A DNA stretch of 64,000 bases from Schauerella fraxinea (GTDB taxonomy: Bacteria; Pseudomonadota; Gammaproteobacteria; Burkholderiales; Burkholderiaceae_B), in the NCBI GenBank assembly GCA_030849965.1, contig JAVDKL010000001.1, positions 2,338,554 to 2,402,553 of the forward strand. Reading direction: 5' to 3'. Below the pieces are notes generated by a model that had not been told where the DNA came from, searched no databases, and was given only the letters and a program-made list of their open reading frames with translations. Below, piece after piece: positions 18,430 to 27,854 of this stretch (its first letter is position 1; every line of letters begins with the position of its first letter). The translations under genes and the position numbers were made by a program.

Positions 18430-18645
18430 CGCATCCTCTCCTTGGTTGGCAAGGCAGGCCCCGTTTGCGCAGGACCCGGCCCACAAGCGCCGACGGCGCC
18501 GCGCGACGCATACAAACTCGCCCGCGCACCATCTTAGCGCAGCGTGCGATGCCGGACGTTGGTCGTTCGACAGCCTGCGGGTTAAGGCGTAATCTGCATC
18601 CGCTGCGCGTACCGCGGCACCTCAGACTCCGGCCGGATTTATCGC

Positions 18646-19233
18646 ATGCGACACGCCGCTCCAGCATCTCCCCCCCTCGACGACTCTGCCGCGCCGCTTG
18701 CAGATCCGCCCACCCGCAAACAACTCTTCGCCGGCTTTTTCATGCTCGGCGTGACCGCATTCGGCGGCGCGCTGCCGCTGGCGCATCGCGCCCTGGTCGA
18801 GAAACGCCGTTGGCTGAGCAATGCCGAATTCACCGATCTGCTGGGCCTGTGCCAGTTCCTGCCGGGCGGCAACATCATCAATATGTCGGTGGCGATCGGC
18901 ATGCGCTTTCGCGGGGTGAGCGGCGCGCTGGCCGCGCTGATGGGCCTGATCCTGGCGCCGTCGCTGATCGTCATCAGCCTGGGCGCGGTGTACGACCGCT
19001 TCCAGCACGATCCGCACATCCAGCATTTCTTTGCGGGCCTGGCCGCCGCGGCAGCGGGACTTCTGATATCCATGGCCATCAAGATCACCCTGCCGCTGCG
19101 CCGCAAGCTGCCGCTGATGGGGATCGTCGTGGCGGGCTTCGTCGCCATCGCCATCTTGCGGTGGCCGCTGTTGCCCACCATGCTGGTGCTCACGCCGCTC
19201 AGCGTGCTGGTCACCTGGAAGTCGGGACTGTGA
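18646..19233 (+). CDS. Chromate transporter subunit, N-terminal-type (short CHR)
   Basis: This 195-residue membrane protein is one half of a chromate ion transporter. The CHR motif region TAFGGALP and the conserved CQFLPGGNIIN are present, with about six hydrophobic segments after a 25-residue soluble lead. Its TGA shares a base with the next ATG (TGATG), so translation is coupled to the second half. Such two-gene short CHR pairs are a known arrangement and export chromate from the cytoplasm, often linked to sulfur oxyanion stress. Substrate is by family. Confidence 0.87.
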   Translation: MRHAAPASPPLDDSAAPLADPPTRKQLFAGFFMLGVTAFGGALPLAHRALVEKRRWLSNAEFTDLLGLCQFLPGGNIINMSVAIGMRFRGVSGALAALMGLILAPSLIVISLGAVYDRFQHDPHIQHFFAGLAAAAAGLLISMAIKITLPLRRKLPLMGIVVAGFVAIAILRWPLLPTMLVLTPLSVLVTWKSGL

Positions 19234-19757
19234 TGAGTGTGCTGATCTCACTGGCGTTGATCTTCACGCAACTGTCCCTTTTGGCATTCGGCGGCGGCAA
19301 CACCATCCTGCCCGAAATGCAGCGGCAGGTGGTCGACGTGCATCACTGGATGTCGGCCGAAACCTTCAGTGCGTTGTTCGCATTGGGGCAAGCGGCTCCC
19401 GGGCCAAACATGATGATCGTGACGCTCGTAGGCTGGCACGTGGCCGGCTGGCAAGGCGCCATCGTTACCTCGATCGCGAAGTTCGGGCCGTCCACGATCG
19501 TGACCATTCTGGCATTGAGCGCCTGGGACCGGTTTCGCCACAAGCCGTGGCGTCGCCTCGTGCAGGTGGCGCTCGCGCCCGTGACTGCGGGCTTGTTTCT
19601 GGCCAGCGGGTTCATCATTACCGAAGCCTCGGTACACACCTGGTGGTTGGGCGCGATCACGCTGATTTGCGCGGTGCTCGCCGTCAAAACGCGCATCCAT
19701 CCGCTGTGGCTGCTATTGGGCGGAAGCCTGGCGGGGCTCACCGGCATCGGACAGTAA
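19233..19757 (+). CDS. Chromate transporter subunit, C-terminal-type (short CHR)
   Basis: This 174-residue protein is the partner half of the chromate transporter. It has the second CHR-domain signature LAFGGGNTILPEM, then ALGQAAPGPNMMIVTL, and about six membrane segments. It starts on the last base of the upstream stop codon. The two proteins likely form a heterodimer with inverted topology. The long frame containing it extends upstream across the first gene, but homology begins at this ATG. Confidence 0.87.
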   Translation: MSVLISLALIFTQLSLLAFGGGNTILPEMQRQVVDVHHWMSAETFSALFALGQAAPGPNMMIVTLVGWHVAGWQGAIVTSIAKFGPSTIVTILALSAWDRFRHKPWRRLVQVALAPVTAGLFLASGFIITEASVHTWWLGAITLICAVLAVKTRIHPLWLLLGGSLAGLTGIGQ

Positions 19758-19848
19758 GGCAGCGTACGCTCGATCGAGACGCCGGGAATTGATGGGCGTG
19801 CGTCGGCCCGCGATTGCTTATGCCGCAGCCCTCGCGGCAGCCCCCCGA

Positions 19849-20763
19849 TTACTCGACGTGCTTTTTGAGCCGCTCGACGATGAACGCCAGAAAGGTCTGC
19901 ACGGCGCGCGGCAACGTACGACCGTTGAACGTTTGAATCTCCACATCGCGCCGGCCCATCGCGCGATCGCGCAACGGCACCGCAGCCAGAATGCCGTCGG
20001 CCACACTGTGCCGCACCGACACCTCGCCCGATAAGGCAACCGCATCCGACTGCGCCACGAAGTTGTAGATCGCAGGCGCGTAATTGCTGGTGAATACCGA
20101 TTTCATCGTCAGGTTCTGCTCGGCGCACGCCACATCGAACAACTGGCGCAGCGTCATCGTGGTGTCAGGCAATGCCAACGGATAGGCCTGCAGTTGCGAC
20201 AGACCGATGCGCTCGAAACGCTCCAGCGGATGACCCCGGCGCATCACCACCATCACGGGCGCCTTCAGGCGGCTTTCAACCTTGATGTCGCGTTCGGGCG
20301 CGCGGCTGAAACTCAAGCCGATATCGGCCTCGCCCTCGCGCAGCATCCGCGCCACTTCGCGCGAGTCGCCCACTGCCAGATCGAATTGAATGTCGGGATA
20401 AGACACCTGAAACGCCGCGATGGCGAGCGGCAGAAATTCGGTGGCAAACCCCGTCGTGCTGCACAGGCGCACGCGGCCGCTGCGCAAGCCATTGAGCGCG
20501 CGGATTTCATTGACCGCGCGATCGGCATCCAGGGTGGATTTATACGCGTAAGCCGCCAGCACCTCGCCTGCCGCGCTGGGCACCATACCGCGTGCGCGGC
20601 GCTCGAACAGCACCGTTTCGAGTTCGGCCTCGAGCGCCGAAATCTGACGGCTGATGGCCGAGCTCACCACATTCAACTTCACCGAGGCGGCGTTGATCGA
20701 CCCGCAGCGCACGACCTCCAGGAAGTAGCGCAAGGCCGTATCCTGCAGATAACGTGCGGGCAT
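19849..20763 (-). CDS. LysR family transcriptional regulator
   Basis: This 304-residue protein has the N-terminal winged helix of LysR regulators (LRYFLEVVRCGSINAASVKL, then SSAISRQISALEAELETVLF) and a periplasmic-binding-like effector domain. It follows the Bug receptor gene by 21 bases on the same strand and ends the M20 peptidase-Bug-LysR set, so it probably regulates uptake and hydrolysis of their substrate and is part of the same transcript. Effector unknown. Confidence 0.9.
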   Translation of the reverse strand: MPARYLQDTALRYFLEVVRCGSINAASVKLNVVSSAISRQISALEAELETVLFERRARGMVPSAAGEVLAAYAYKSTLDADRAVNEIRALNGLRSGRVRLCSTTGFATEFLPLAIAAFQVSYPDIQFDLAVGDSREVARMLREGEADIGLSFSRAPERDIKVESRLKAPVMVVMRRGHPLERFERIGLSQLQAYPLALPDTTMTLRQLFDVACAEQNLTMKSVFTSNYAPAIYNFVAQSDAVALSGEVSVRHSVADGILAAVPLRDRAMGRRDVEIQTFNGRTLPRAVQTFLAFIVERLKKHVE

Positions 20764-20784
20764 GACGGGCTCCTTAAAGCAGCG

Positions 20785-21759
20785 TCATTCTATCGACACA
20801 TTGGCCCGCTGTCCGATGGCCGTAAACGTCTTGATTTCGGCTGCCATCCGATCGCGAAACACGTCCGGCCCCAGATTGACGGGCTCGAGCGCGTTGCCGG
20901 CGATCGTGCGTTTGACCGTCTCGTCGGCCATCGTGGTCGCGACCGCACGGCCCAGCGTGTCGATCACGGCCTGCGGTGTACCGGCGGGCGCGGCCATGCC
21001 ATACCAGCCGAGAAAATCGACGCTGGGATAACCGGCTTCGGCAAAAGTCGGCACGTTCGGCAGCGACGGCACGCGGTTCGCCCCCGTCACCGCCAGCGCC
21101 TTGATCTTGCCTGCCGCCACCTGCGGTGCCGCCGATGCGGCAGTATCCACGCCCATGTCGAGCTCGCCGCCGATCAATGCCGTCACCATCTGTGCGCTGC
21201 CTTTGTACGGCACGTCCAACATGTCGGCCTGGAAGGCCTGCGACATCATCAATCCGGCCAGATGCGGCGCCGACCCGGCACCGAACGTGCCATAGGAGAC
21301 TTTGCCCTTGTCGGCGCGCTCGCGCGCGTATTTGGCCAAGGCAGGCAAATCCGAGATGCCCAGATCGGTGCGGGTCACGAGCACCACCGGCGCCAGCGCC
21401 AACACGGCGATCGGCGCAAAGCTCTTCTGCGGATCGTAATTGAGGTTCTTTTTCAGGGCGGGCAAGATCGAATACGTGGTCGAGCCCGTCATGAGCAAGG
21501 TGTAGCCGTCCGGCTCGGCACGCGCCACGGCCTCGGCCCCGATCACGGTAGACGCACCCGGACGGTTTTCGATCACGACCGCCTGGCCCAGCACCTCGGC
21601 CAGGCGTTTGCCCACCACGCGTGCCACCACATCGGTGCCGCCACCCGGCGGGAACGGCACGATCATCTTGATCGGCCGATCGGGATAGGCCGCGTGCGCG
21701 CTACCGGCGACCGCCAGCAGGCTCATTGCCACCCAAGACAACAACATCGTGCGTTTCAT
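20785..21759 (-). CDS. Bug-family tripartite tricarboxylate transporter receptor
   Basis: The 324-residue precursor has a signal peptide ending near GSAHAA and the Bug opening YPDRPIKMIVPFPPGGGTDVVA in part. Bug proteins are periplasmic receptors that bind carboxylates or amides such as citrate, aspartate or nicotinamide in a deep cleft. No tctA/tctB membrane genes are in the window, so this is an orphan receptor, as is usual in Bordetella-like genomes. Its ATG overlaps the stop of the upstream M20 dipeptidase gene (TAATG on the coding strand), which ties it tightly to peptide or N-acyl amino acid use. Confidence 0.9.
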   Translation of the reverse strand: MKRTMLLSWVAMSLLAVAGSAHAAYPDRPIKMIVPFPPGGGTDVVARVVGKRLAEVLGQAVVIENRPGASTVIGAEAVARAEPDGYTLLMTGSTTYSILPALKKNLNYDPQKSFAPIAVLALAPVVLVTRTDLGISDLPALAKYARERADKGKVSYGTFGAGSAPHLAGLMMSQAFQADMLDVPYKGSAQMVTALIGGELDMGVDTAASAAPQVAAGKIKALAVTGANRVPSLPNVPTFAEAGYPSVDFLGWYGMAAPAGTPQAVIDTLGRAVATTMADETVKRTIAGNALEPVNLGPDVFRDRMAAEIKTFTAIGQRANVSIE

Positions 21760-23162
21760 TATTTTCCCCGTTGAATCGATGGCCGCGTATCGCGGCATCC
21801 CATATCCCAGAAGAGCCCCGCCATCATGGCTAGACCCTCGCGAATGATCGGTTCGAGCGCATGCTCGTTGGGCGCGTGTTGCGCGCAGCCCGCATAGGAA
21901 TGCGGCACCCACAATGTGGGTAGCCCCAAGGTGCCGGCGAACACGTCGTTAGGTAGCGACCCGCCCAGGTTCGGCAGAATCGAGGGTGCCGTTCCGGTGG
22001 TGGCCGCAATCGAGGCACTGGCCCATTGCACCCAGGCATTGTCCGGATCGAGCCGCGTGGCGGCAGCGCTCGCCCCCGTGGCCACCTTGATCACGCCGAA
22101 GCCGGCGGCATCGAGGTGCGACTGCACATGCGTCTGCAGATTTTGCCAATCGGTGCCCACTACGAAGCGCAACTGACACACCGCCTGCGCGCGCCCCGCA
22201 ATGGCATTGACCGGGCGATCGACGCGGCCGGCGCCCAACGCCAGAATCTCCAGACTGTTCCAGCCGAACACGCGTTGCGCGGGCGTCATGCCGGGTTCGC
22301 CCCAGTCGGCATCGATCGCCGGCTCACCTTCGCCGCTCTTCACGTCCAACTGGGCCAGCGCACGATCGACGGACGCCGGAATTGGCGGCGGCCGCAATCC
22401 CTCGACCAGGATGCGGCCACGCGCATCCACCATCGTGGCCAGCGCATTGACGAGCACCGTGGCCGGATTGGCCAAGAGACCGCCCCAATTGCCCGAGTGG
22501 TAGGCGCCAGCGCGCAGATCCACATCGAGCGTGAAATTCACCGCGCCGCGCGAGCCCAGGAAAAGCGTCGGCGTCTCGGCATGCAGACGCGGCCCATCGC
22601 TGGCAATCAACACGTCCGCGGCCAGGAGATCGCGGTTCGCGGCACAAAACGCGTTCAGTCCCGGCGAGCCTGCTTCTTCGCCGGTTTCGATCAATACCTT
22701 GATGTTGAAACCCAGTTTGCCGTCACGCGCCGCGTAGACCTGCTGCAGGGCGGTGAGCACGATAAGGTGCTGACCCTTGTTGTCGGCCGCGCCGCGGCCA
22801 TACCAACGCGCGCCTTCCGGCGTCAGGGACCAGGGCGACAAGCCCTCGCGCCATCCGGCGTCCTGTCCTTGCACGACGTCGCCATGGCCATAGACCAGCA
22901 CGGTCGGCCAGGCGGGATCTTCGATTCGGGTAGCCGTCAGGAGCGGCAGATCAGCCCCTGAAGGGTTGGCGTGCAAAGCGATGTCGAAACCCAGATCGGC
23001 CAGCAACGGCACGATGTGCGCGTTCAGATATTCATGCTGCGCGGGTGCCGAATCGGGCTCTTCGCTGGTGCTGCGTACTGCGATGGCGGCGCTCAACCGC
23101 TCGGCGAAACGCCCGCTATCCAACTCACCTACCGCTGCCGCAACAGCATCCACTCGAGACAC
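21759..23162 (-). CDS. M20 family metallopeptidase (dipeptidase type)
   Basis: This 467-residue zinc hydrolase has the M20 motifs YGHGDVVQG, YGRGAADNKGQ and IETGEEAGSPG, and a long dimerisation domain as in the carnosinase-like/CNDP branch. It would cleave a dipeptide or N-acyl amino acid in the cytoplasm; there is no signal peptide. It is the first gene of the minus-strand set with a Bug receptor and a LysR regulator, and its stop overlaps the receptor start. It is divergent from kynU across a 266-base gap. Confidence 0.88.
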   Translation of the reverse strand: MSRVDAVAAAVGELDSGRFAERLSAAIAVRSTSEEPDSAPAQHEYLNAHIVPLLADLGFDIALHANPSGADLPLLTATRIEDPAWPTVLVYGHGDVVQGQDAGWREGLSPWSLTPEGARWYGRGAADNKGQHLIVLTALQQVYAARDGKLGFNIKVLIETGEEAGSPGLNAFCAANRDLLAADVLIASDGPRLHAETPTLFLGSRGAVNFTLDVDLRAGAYHSGNWGGLLANPATVLVNALATMVDARGRILVEGLRPPPIPASVDRALAQLDVKSGEGEPAIDADWGEPGMTPAQRVFGWNSLEILALGAGRVDRPVNAIAGRAQAVCQLRFVVGTDWQNLQTHVQSHLDAAGFGVIKVATGASAAATRLDPDNAWVQWASASIAATTGTAPSILPNLGGSLPNDVFAGTLGLPTLWVPHSYAGCAQHAPNEHALEPIIREGLAMMAGLFWDMGCRDTRPSIQRGK

Positions 23163-23394
23163 AACGCACTCCCATCAGATTTTGGATCACTGTAGAGCCG
23201 TCACGCCAATGCCACAATTGGATTTTTTGCACGGCTTCGTTGCCCAAAAAGCAATGGTCGAAATATGCAAACAGCGCAACTTGCGGGCAGGCAGAGGAAA
23301 TCTCAGATGTGTCGCCCGCCACCGATGCGGTGCTTTTTCAGCAACGCTGAAGTGATTTATCTCTAATTGTGGCATTACACCAATACGCTTAATG

Positions 23395-23412
23395 TGATCG
23401 TTCTCACGATCA
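23395..23412. promoter_or_regulatory. Operator candidate upstream of kynU
   Basis: A perfect 7-base inverted repeat, TGATCGT - TCTC - ACGATCA, ends 16 bases before the kynU start. It overlaps the expected promoter-to-leader region, so it suits a repressor site or a leader hairpin. Tryptophan-catabolism operons in related bacteria are often controlled by an Lrp-type KynR, but no such gene is adjacent and the identity of the binder is unknown. Confidence 0.45.
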
Positions 23413-23428
23413 TTTCCGGATATGCCCC

Positions 23429-24694
23429 ATGAGTCTCACCGCCCACGACTGCGCCGCGCTCGATGCGGCCGATCCACTGCACGCGACGCGCGCGCAGTTT
23501 TGCCTGGATGACGCCGAGGTCTATCTGGACGGCAATTCGCTGGGCGTGCTGCCGGTTGCAACGGCACCGAGGCTGGCCGAAGCCGCGCAAGCGGAATGGG
23601 GCCGCGGGTTGATTCGCAGTTGGAACACCGCGGGCTGGATCGATCAGCCGCAGCGCGTGGGCAACAAAATTGCCCGCCTGGTGGGCGCGGCGGGCGGCAC
23701 ATTGATCGCTGCCGACTCCACGTCGATCAACCTCTACAAGGTGTTGTGCGCCGCCGCCCTCGCGCAAAGCACCGAGCCGGGCCGGCGTGTGATCCTGAGC
23801 GAGCGCGCCAACTTTCCCACCGATCTGTACATCGCCGAAAGCGTTGCGCGGCAGTATGGCCTGACCTTGGTGTTGCTCGATAGCGAAACCATCGACGCGG
23901 CACTCGCGTCGCACTTGAACGCCAACGTCGCCATCGTGATGCTCACCCATGTCAACTACCGCACCGGCCGCATGCAGGATATGGCGGCGGTCACGCGACG
24001 GGTGCAAGCGGCGGGCGCATTGATGGTGTGGGATCTCGCGCATTCGGCCGGCGCCGTCCCGGTCGACCTCACGACGGCTGACGCCGACTTCGCCGTGGGT
24101 TGCGGCTACAAATATCTCAACGGCGGCCCAGGCGCGCCGGCGTTTGCCTGGGTCAATCCCAGGCACGCCGCCCTGCCACAACCGCTCAGCGGCTGGATGG
24201 GCCATGCCGCCCCCTTCGCCTTCGATACTGCTTATGCGCCTGCACCCGGCATCGACCGCTACCTATGCGGCACCCCATCGGTATTGGCACTGGCCGCGCT
24301 GGAATGCGGTGTGGATACCGTGTTGAGCGCCGAGGCGCTTGGCGGCATGCTCGCCATCCGTGCCAAATCGCTCGCGCTCACCTCGCTCTTCATGCAGTTG
24401 ATGCAGACGCGCTGCACGACGTTCAACTTCACCTGCGTCACGCCCGATAACCCGGCCGAGCGCGGCAGCCACGTGTCGTACACCACAACGCTCGACGGCT
24501 ACGCCATCATGCAGGCCTTGATCGCGCGCGGCGTGATCGGCGATTTTCGCGCACCCGATATCTTGCGATTCGGTTTCACGCCGCTCTACACCCGCTATAT
24601 CGATGTCTGGCGCGCCGTCGACGCATTGGCCGCAGTAATGACGCAGCATGAATGGCGCGAGGCGCGCTTTCAACAACGCGCCGCCGTCACCTGA
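23429..24694 (+). CDS. kynU: Kynureninase
   Basis: The 421-residue PLP enzyme cleaves kynurenine to anthranilate and alanine. The family opening YLDGNSLGVLP is at about residues 32-42, the cofactor lysine is in GCGYKYLNGGPG, and VWDLAHSAGAVP carries the PLP-binding aspartate. It is followed after 15 bases by tryptophan 2,3-dioxygenase on the same strand, confirming the anthranilate route of tryptophan degradation. Length and domain content are normal. Confidence 0.95.
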   Translation: MSLTAHDCAALDAADPLHATRAQFCLDDAEVYLDGNSLGVLPVATAPRLAEAAQAEWGRGLIRSWNTAGWIDQPQRVGNKIARLVGAAGGTLIAADSTSINLYKVLCAAALAQSTEPGRRVILSERANFPTDLYIAESVARQYGLTLVLLDSETIDAALASHLNANVAIVMLTHVNYRTGRMQDMAAVTRRVQAAGALMVWDLAHSAGAVPVDLTTADADFAVGCGYKYLNGGPGAPAFAWVNPRHAALPQPLSGWMGHAAPFAFDTAYAPAPGIDRYLCGTPSVLALAALECGVDTVLSAEALGGMLAIRAKSLALTSLFMQLMQTRCTTFNFTCVTPDNPAERGSHVSYTTTLDGYAIMQALIARGVIGDFRAPDILRFGFTPLYTRYIDVWRAVDALAAVMTQHEWREARFQQRAAVT

Positions 24695-24709
24695 ACAGGA
24701 GCTTCAATC

Positions 24710-25714
24710 ATGACGACCCGTTCATCCGGCGGTTGCCCCTTTGGCCATTCGGCCGAGGACAAGCGCGCCCCCGAGGGCGCGATACCGATGCGCGACGACA
24801 CGTCGGCGCAAGCATCGGGTCTGCAAACCGCAGCGTCGTCTGCCGTGACGTCTGCTGCATCGCCTGCTGCATCTGCGCCTTCGGGCGAAGCCATCGTCCG
24901 CGAAGAATCGGCTCAGCTCGATTTCTCGCGCGACATGAGCTATGGCGATTATCTTGGGCTGGATACCCTGCTGACGTCGCAGCATCCCCTCTCGCCCGAT
25001 CCCAACGAATTGCTGTTCATCGTCCAGCATCAAACCAGCGAACTCTGGATGAAATTGCTGCTGTCTGAACTGACGGCCGCGCGGGCCTGCATTGCGCGCG
25101 ACGATTTGCCGCCAGCCTTCAAGATGCTCGCGCGGGTGAGCCGCATTTTCGATCAATTGATTTCGGCGTGGAATGTGCTCGCCACCATGACGCCGCCCGA
25201 GTATTCGGCGATGCGCCCTTATCTCGCGCAATCGAGCGGGTTTCAGAGTTTTCAATATCGCGAGATCGAGTTTTGTCTTGGCAACAAGAACGCCGCAATG
25301 CTGGCCCCGCATGCTCACCGCCCCGATCTGCACGCCCGTGTGGCACAGGCATTCGCAACACCGTCGATCTACGATGAATCGCTTCGGTTGCTCGCCCGTC
25401 GCGGGCTGACGCTGCCTGCCGCGGCCCTCGAACGCGACTGGACGCAACCTTATCGCGCGCATGCCGGGGTGGAAGCTGCCTGGCTCACGGTGTATCGCAC
25501 GCCGGACAAATATTGGGATTGTTATCAGTTGGGCGAAAAGCTTACCGATATCGAAGACGCCTTTCGTCAATGGCGCTTCCGGCACGTCACCACCGTCGAA
25601 CGCGTGATCGGTTTCAAGCGCGGAACGGGCGGCACCGGCGGCGTCAGCTACTTGCGCAAGATGCTCGACACGGTGCTCTTCCCGGAGCTATGGACGCTGC
25701 GCACGGCGTTGTGA
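24710..25714 (+). CDS. kynA: Tryptophan 2,3-dioxygenase
   Basis: This 334-residue haem dioxygenase opens the indole ring of tryptophan to N-formylkynurenine. The core begins with [19 protein letters not shown], followed by [14 protein letters not shown] and [13 protein letters not shown], all typical. The N-terminal 65-70 residues, rich in Ala and Ser with a CPFGH run, are an extension compared with many homologues. AGGAG precedes the ATG. No formamidase gene (kynB) lies beside kynU-kynA. Its last 67 bases overlap, tail to tail, the PAP2 gene on the other strand. Confidence 0.95.
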   Translation: MTTRSSGGCPFGHSAEDKRAPEGAIPMRDDTSAQASGLQTAASSAVTSAASPAASAPSGEAIVREESAQLDFSRDMSYGDYLGLDTLLTSQHPLSPDPNELLFIVQHQTSELWMKLLLSELTAARACIARDDLPPAFKMLARVSRIFDQLISAWNVLATMTPPEYSAMRPYLAQSSGFQSFQYREIEFCLGNKNAAMLAPHAHRPDLHARVAQAFATPSIYDESLRLLARRGLTLPAAALERDWTQPYRAHAGVEAAWLTVYRTPDKYWDCYQLGEKLTDIEDAFRQWRFRHVTTVERVIGFKRGTGGTGGVSYLRKMLDTVLFPELWTLRTAL

Positions 25715-26502
25715 AGAGAGGCGGAACGGCCGCCAGGCACCCGCGTCTCGGGGCGCAGCGAGACGTGCGTTCCGGGCGCCGCCGACCCGACGTCGGCCTC
25801 CCGCAGGCGTGCGCCCGCGACCCGCGCACGCATCGCCATGAGCGGCAGAAAAATCAAAGCGGAAAGTAACCAAAGCAGCGCTGCGGACCACACCGTTTGG
25901 CTGAGGAAATGTGCGCCTTGCGCCACCCGCAACACACTCAGGCTCACACCGAGCGCCACACCCAGAGCGAGCCCCCATCGCATCAAATTGCGCCATTCCG
26001 CCGCCAGGCCCGCAAAATAAAGCCCCAATAACGTAAAGCCAAAAGCGGCGTGCGAACTCGGCAATGCCCCGCCGGACGGCTGTCCTTCTCCAGCGAAAAA
26101 GCGGGTAGGCAGCGCCAGACGGCCGCCGAAGATCTGCAGCATGTGCGGCCGGGGAAGCGCCGTCACATGCTTGAGCGCGATGGCGGCAAGCGGACCGGCA
26201 ACAATGACGGCGAGTACCGCAACGCTGATGCCCCGCCATGCCGTGAGATCCGGTCGGAAAAAACTGCACAGCGCCACCGTCAGCGCTGCCGTACCCACCA
26301 ATACTGGCAGTGCCACCAGCACCCGATCGGCGAGCAGCGACAGCACATACGAGTGCCGTCCCACAAAGGTCAGCGTCACGTCGTCGTAGGTCAGGTGCGC
26401 CACGCGCATGTCCAGTCCCGACAGACCGATCGCCCACGCCAGCAGCGCGAGCGCAGCCGTAATGCCAAACACATGGGTGAGTAGGTAGCGCCGAGTCGAC
26501 AT
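25648..26502 (-). CDS. PAP2 family phosphatase (membrane)
   Basis: This 284-residue membrane protein has about six helices and the three PAP2 motifs: [17 protein letters not shown], and [11 protein letters not shown]. The catalytic histidines of the second and third motifs are present. Such enzymes dephosphorylate lipid phosphates or undecaprenyl pyrophosphate at the outer face of the inner membrane, and this one, with a periplasmic KxxxxxxRP loop, resembles LpxE/YeiU-like phosphatases. A basic, Ser-rich 60-residue C-terminal tail is unusual, and its last 67 bases run over the end of kynA. Confidence 0.85.
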   Translation of the reverse strand: MSTRRYLLTHVFGITAALALLAWAIGLSGLDMRVAHLTYDDVTLTFVGRHSYVLSLLADRVLVALPVLVGTAALTVALCSFFRPDLTAWRGISVAVLAVIVAGPLAAIALKHVTALPRPHMLQIFGGRLALPTRFFAGEGQPSGGALPSSHAAFGFTLLGLYFAGLAAEWRNLMRWGLALGVALGVSLSVLRVAQGAHFLSQTVWSAALLWLLSALIFLPLMAMRARVAGARLREADVGSAAPGTHVSLRPETRVPGGRSASLHNAVRSVHSSGKSTVSSILRK

Positions 26503-26590
26503 GATGAATACTCCGTGGCGCGCTGTTCCGCAGGCCGAGCGATGCGACGGGGCCCGCTCACATGCCGGCCGCGCCGTCGAACCATCGATA

Positions 26591-26606
26591 CGTCACAATA
26601 GTGACG
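26591..26606. promoter_or_regulatory. Palindrome in PAP2 / yqjE-like intergenic region
   Basis: CGTCAC-AATA-GTGACG is a perfect inverted repeat with 6-base arms. It lies between the divergent PAP2 gene (start 26502) and the YqjE-like gene (start 26772), where an operator serving one or both would be expected. No regulator is adjacent. Confidence 0.35.
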
Positions 26607-26771
26607 GCCGCGTCGAATATTCATCAAATCGCCGTTAAAGTGCCCAAACCGCCGCGAATTTGCAGGCATGCTATGTGCTTACAGCAACCGCTCACAGTCA
26701 AGCCGTCAATACGGCGGGCTGACGAATTCAATAGGCAGGACCGGCGCGGTTCATTCGGGAGGCGATACAAG

Positions 26772-27173
26772 ATGGTGTTCAGACGATTGAACCGGGCGAA
26801 ACAGGTTGCACTGTTCGCTGGAAATCGCGTGGCGGAGTACATCGAACTTTTTACATTAGAGTTCGCGTTGTACCGGACCGCGCTGATTACGACGCTTGCC
26901 GCGTATATCGCGATGGTGTTTTGCGCCATCTTTGCCGCGGCGTTTTTATCGGTTGCGATTCTGGTGTCGTATTGGGGCACCGATCACCGCGTGACCGCAG
27001 CGTGGGTCATCTTCGGCGTATGGTGCTTGTTGAGCATCGTGGCCTTCGTGATCGCCAAGCGTGCGGCACCGGATGCAGCGCCGCAGTCGGCGCTCAGCGA
27101 ACAGCTCAAGCTGGATCTGGAAACTATCAGGGGGAATTATGGGCACGCTGACAGCGCTCACGCGAAGGAATGA
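26772..27173 (+). CDS. YqjE-like phage-holin-family membrane protein
   Basis: This 133-residue protein has two strongly hydrophobic helices (about residues 38-60 and 75-95) after a basic N-terminus, as in the YqjE/'phage holin family' group. Despite the name, these are chromosomal inner-membrane proteins found in operons with DUF883 (YqjD) proteins, linked in enterobacteria to stationary phase and ribosome or membrane association. GGAGG lies 10 bases upstream. The next frame starts 35 bases before this gene ends, so the operon is tightly packed. Confidence 0.75.
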   Translation: MVFRRLNRAKQVALFAGNRVAEYIELFTLEFALYRTALITTLAAYIAMVFCAIFAAAFLSVAILVSYWGTDHRVTAAWVIFGVWCLLSIVAFVIAKRAAPDAAPQSALSEQLKLDLETIRGNYGHADSAHAKE

Positions 27174-27828
27174 GCTTTTGGCGAAGATGGAGCTGGAGCG
27201 CGTTGCGTTATTCGTTCCTCAGCTGGAAGGACCCGCCAGGCGTCCTACCGGCGTCGTATTCAAGAATGTTGAACTTTGGGCCACGACCGGTTTGCTGCTG
27301 CTTGCATCTGCAGTAGGCTGGCCGAAGGCATTGAAAGGTCCCGTTCGGACCATCGCATCGGTTTCTCTGCGCAACCGAGTGGCCGCATTAATGGCCCGTC
27401 CCGAACGGCAATCCGAGGCGCAGCAAAGCAAGGAGCAAGACATGGTCATTACGGCTAGTGGTGAAGGCGATTTCGAACAGGACTTCGAAGCAGTGAAACG
27501 CACCGGACGTCGCACCGGACGCAACTTGAAGGCCACGGGCCGTCAATTCAAGCAGGACGCCGGCGATAACCTGCGCGACCTGCTGGACAGCCTCGAAACC
27601 TCATTGCGCGATGGCAACGACGGCGACGTCGAGGCCCTGCGTGCCCGTCTGCGTACGCAGCTGGACGACGCCCGCGATACGTTAGGCGATGCCGCCGATA
27701 CGGCCAATAATTTCGTTCGCGAAACGATCGATACGGCTGAAGAGTACGTGCAGGTCCGCCCCTGGCAAGCCCTGGGCATGGTGGCTGGCGCCGCGTTCCT
27801 GTTGGGCGTGATTGTCGGCCGCAACTGA
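27139..27828 (+). CDS. YqjK-like segment joined in frame to a DUF883 (YqjD) protein
   Basis: One open frame of 229 residues covers what are normally two genes. Residues 1 to about 100 resemble the small YqjK-type protein (RRNELLAKMELERVAL, then a hydrophobic stretch). From residue 102 it is a complete DUF883/YqjD/ElaB protein: a charged helical region and a C-terminal membrane helix (ALGMVAGAAFLLGVIVG) that tethers it to the inner membrane. An internal ATG at 27442 has AGGAG just upstream, so a separate 128-residue DUF883 protein is likely made from the same frame. The start at 27139 has AGGGGG 4 bases before it. Confidence 0.7.
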   Translation: MGTLTALTRRNELLAKMELERVALFVPQLEGPARRPTGVVFKNVELWATTGLLLLASAVGWPKALKGPVRTIASVSLRNRVAALMARPERQSEAQQSKEQDMVITASGEGDFEQDFEAVKRTGRRTGRNLKATGRQFKQDAGDNLRDLLDSLETSLRDGNDGDVEALRARLRTQLDDARDTLGDAADTANNFVRETIDTAEEYVQVRPWQALGMVAGAAFLLGVIVGRN

Positions 27829-27854
27829 TCCGCAGTTGGAATCAGTACGACCCG

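Noticed and set aside
18646-19757. Chromate transporter split by a frameshift
   Set aside because: Each half has its own start and the TGATG overlap is a normal coupling. Two-gene short CHR transporters are a known form.
20194-21774. Plus-strand frame of 526 codons over LysR and Bug genes
   Set aside because: It crosses two well-supported minus-strand genes and has the composition of an antisense shadow.
26772-27173. Phage holin indicating a prophage remnant
   Set aside because: The family name is misleading. The gene sits in a chromosomal YqjE/YqjD-type operon with no phage genes around.
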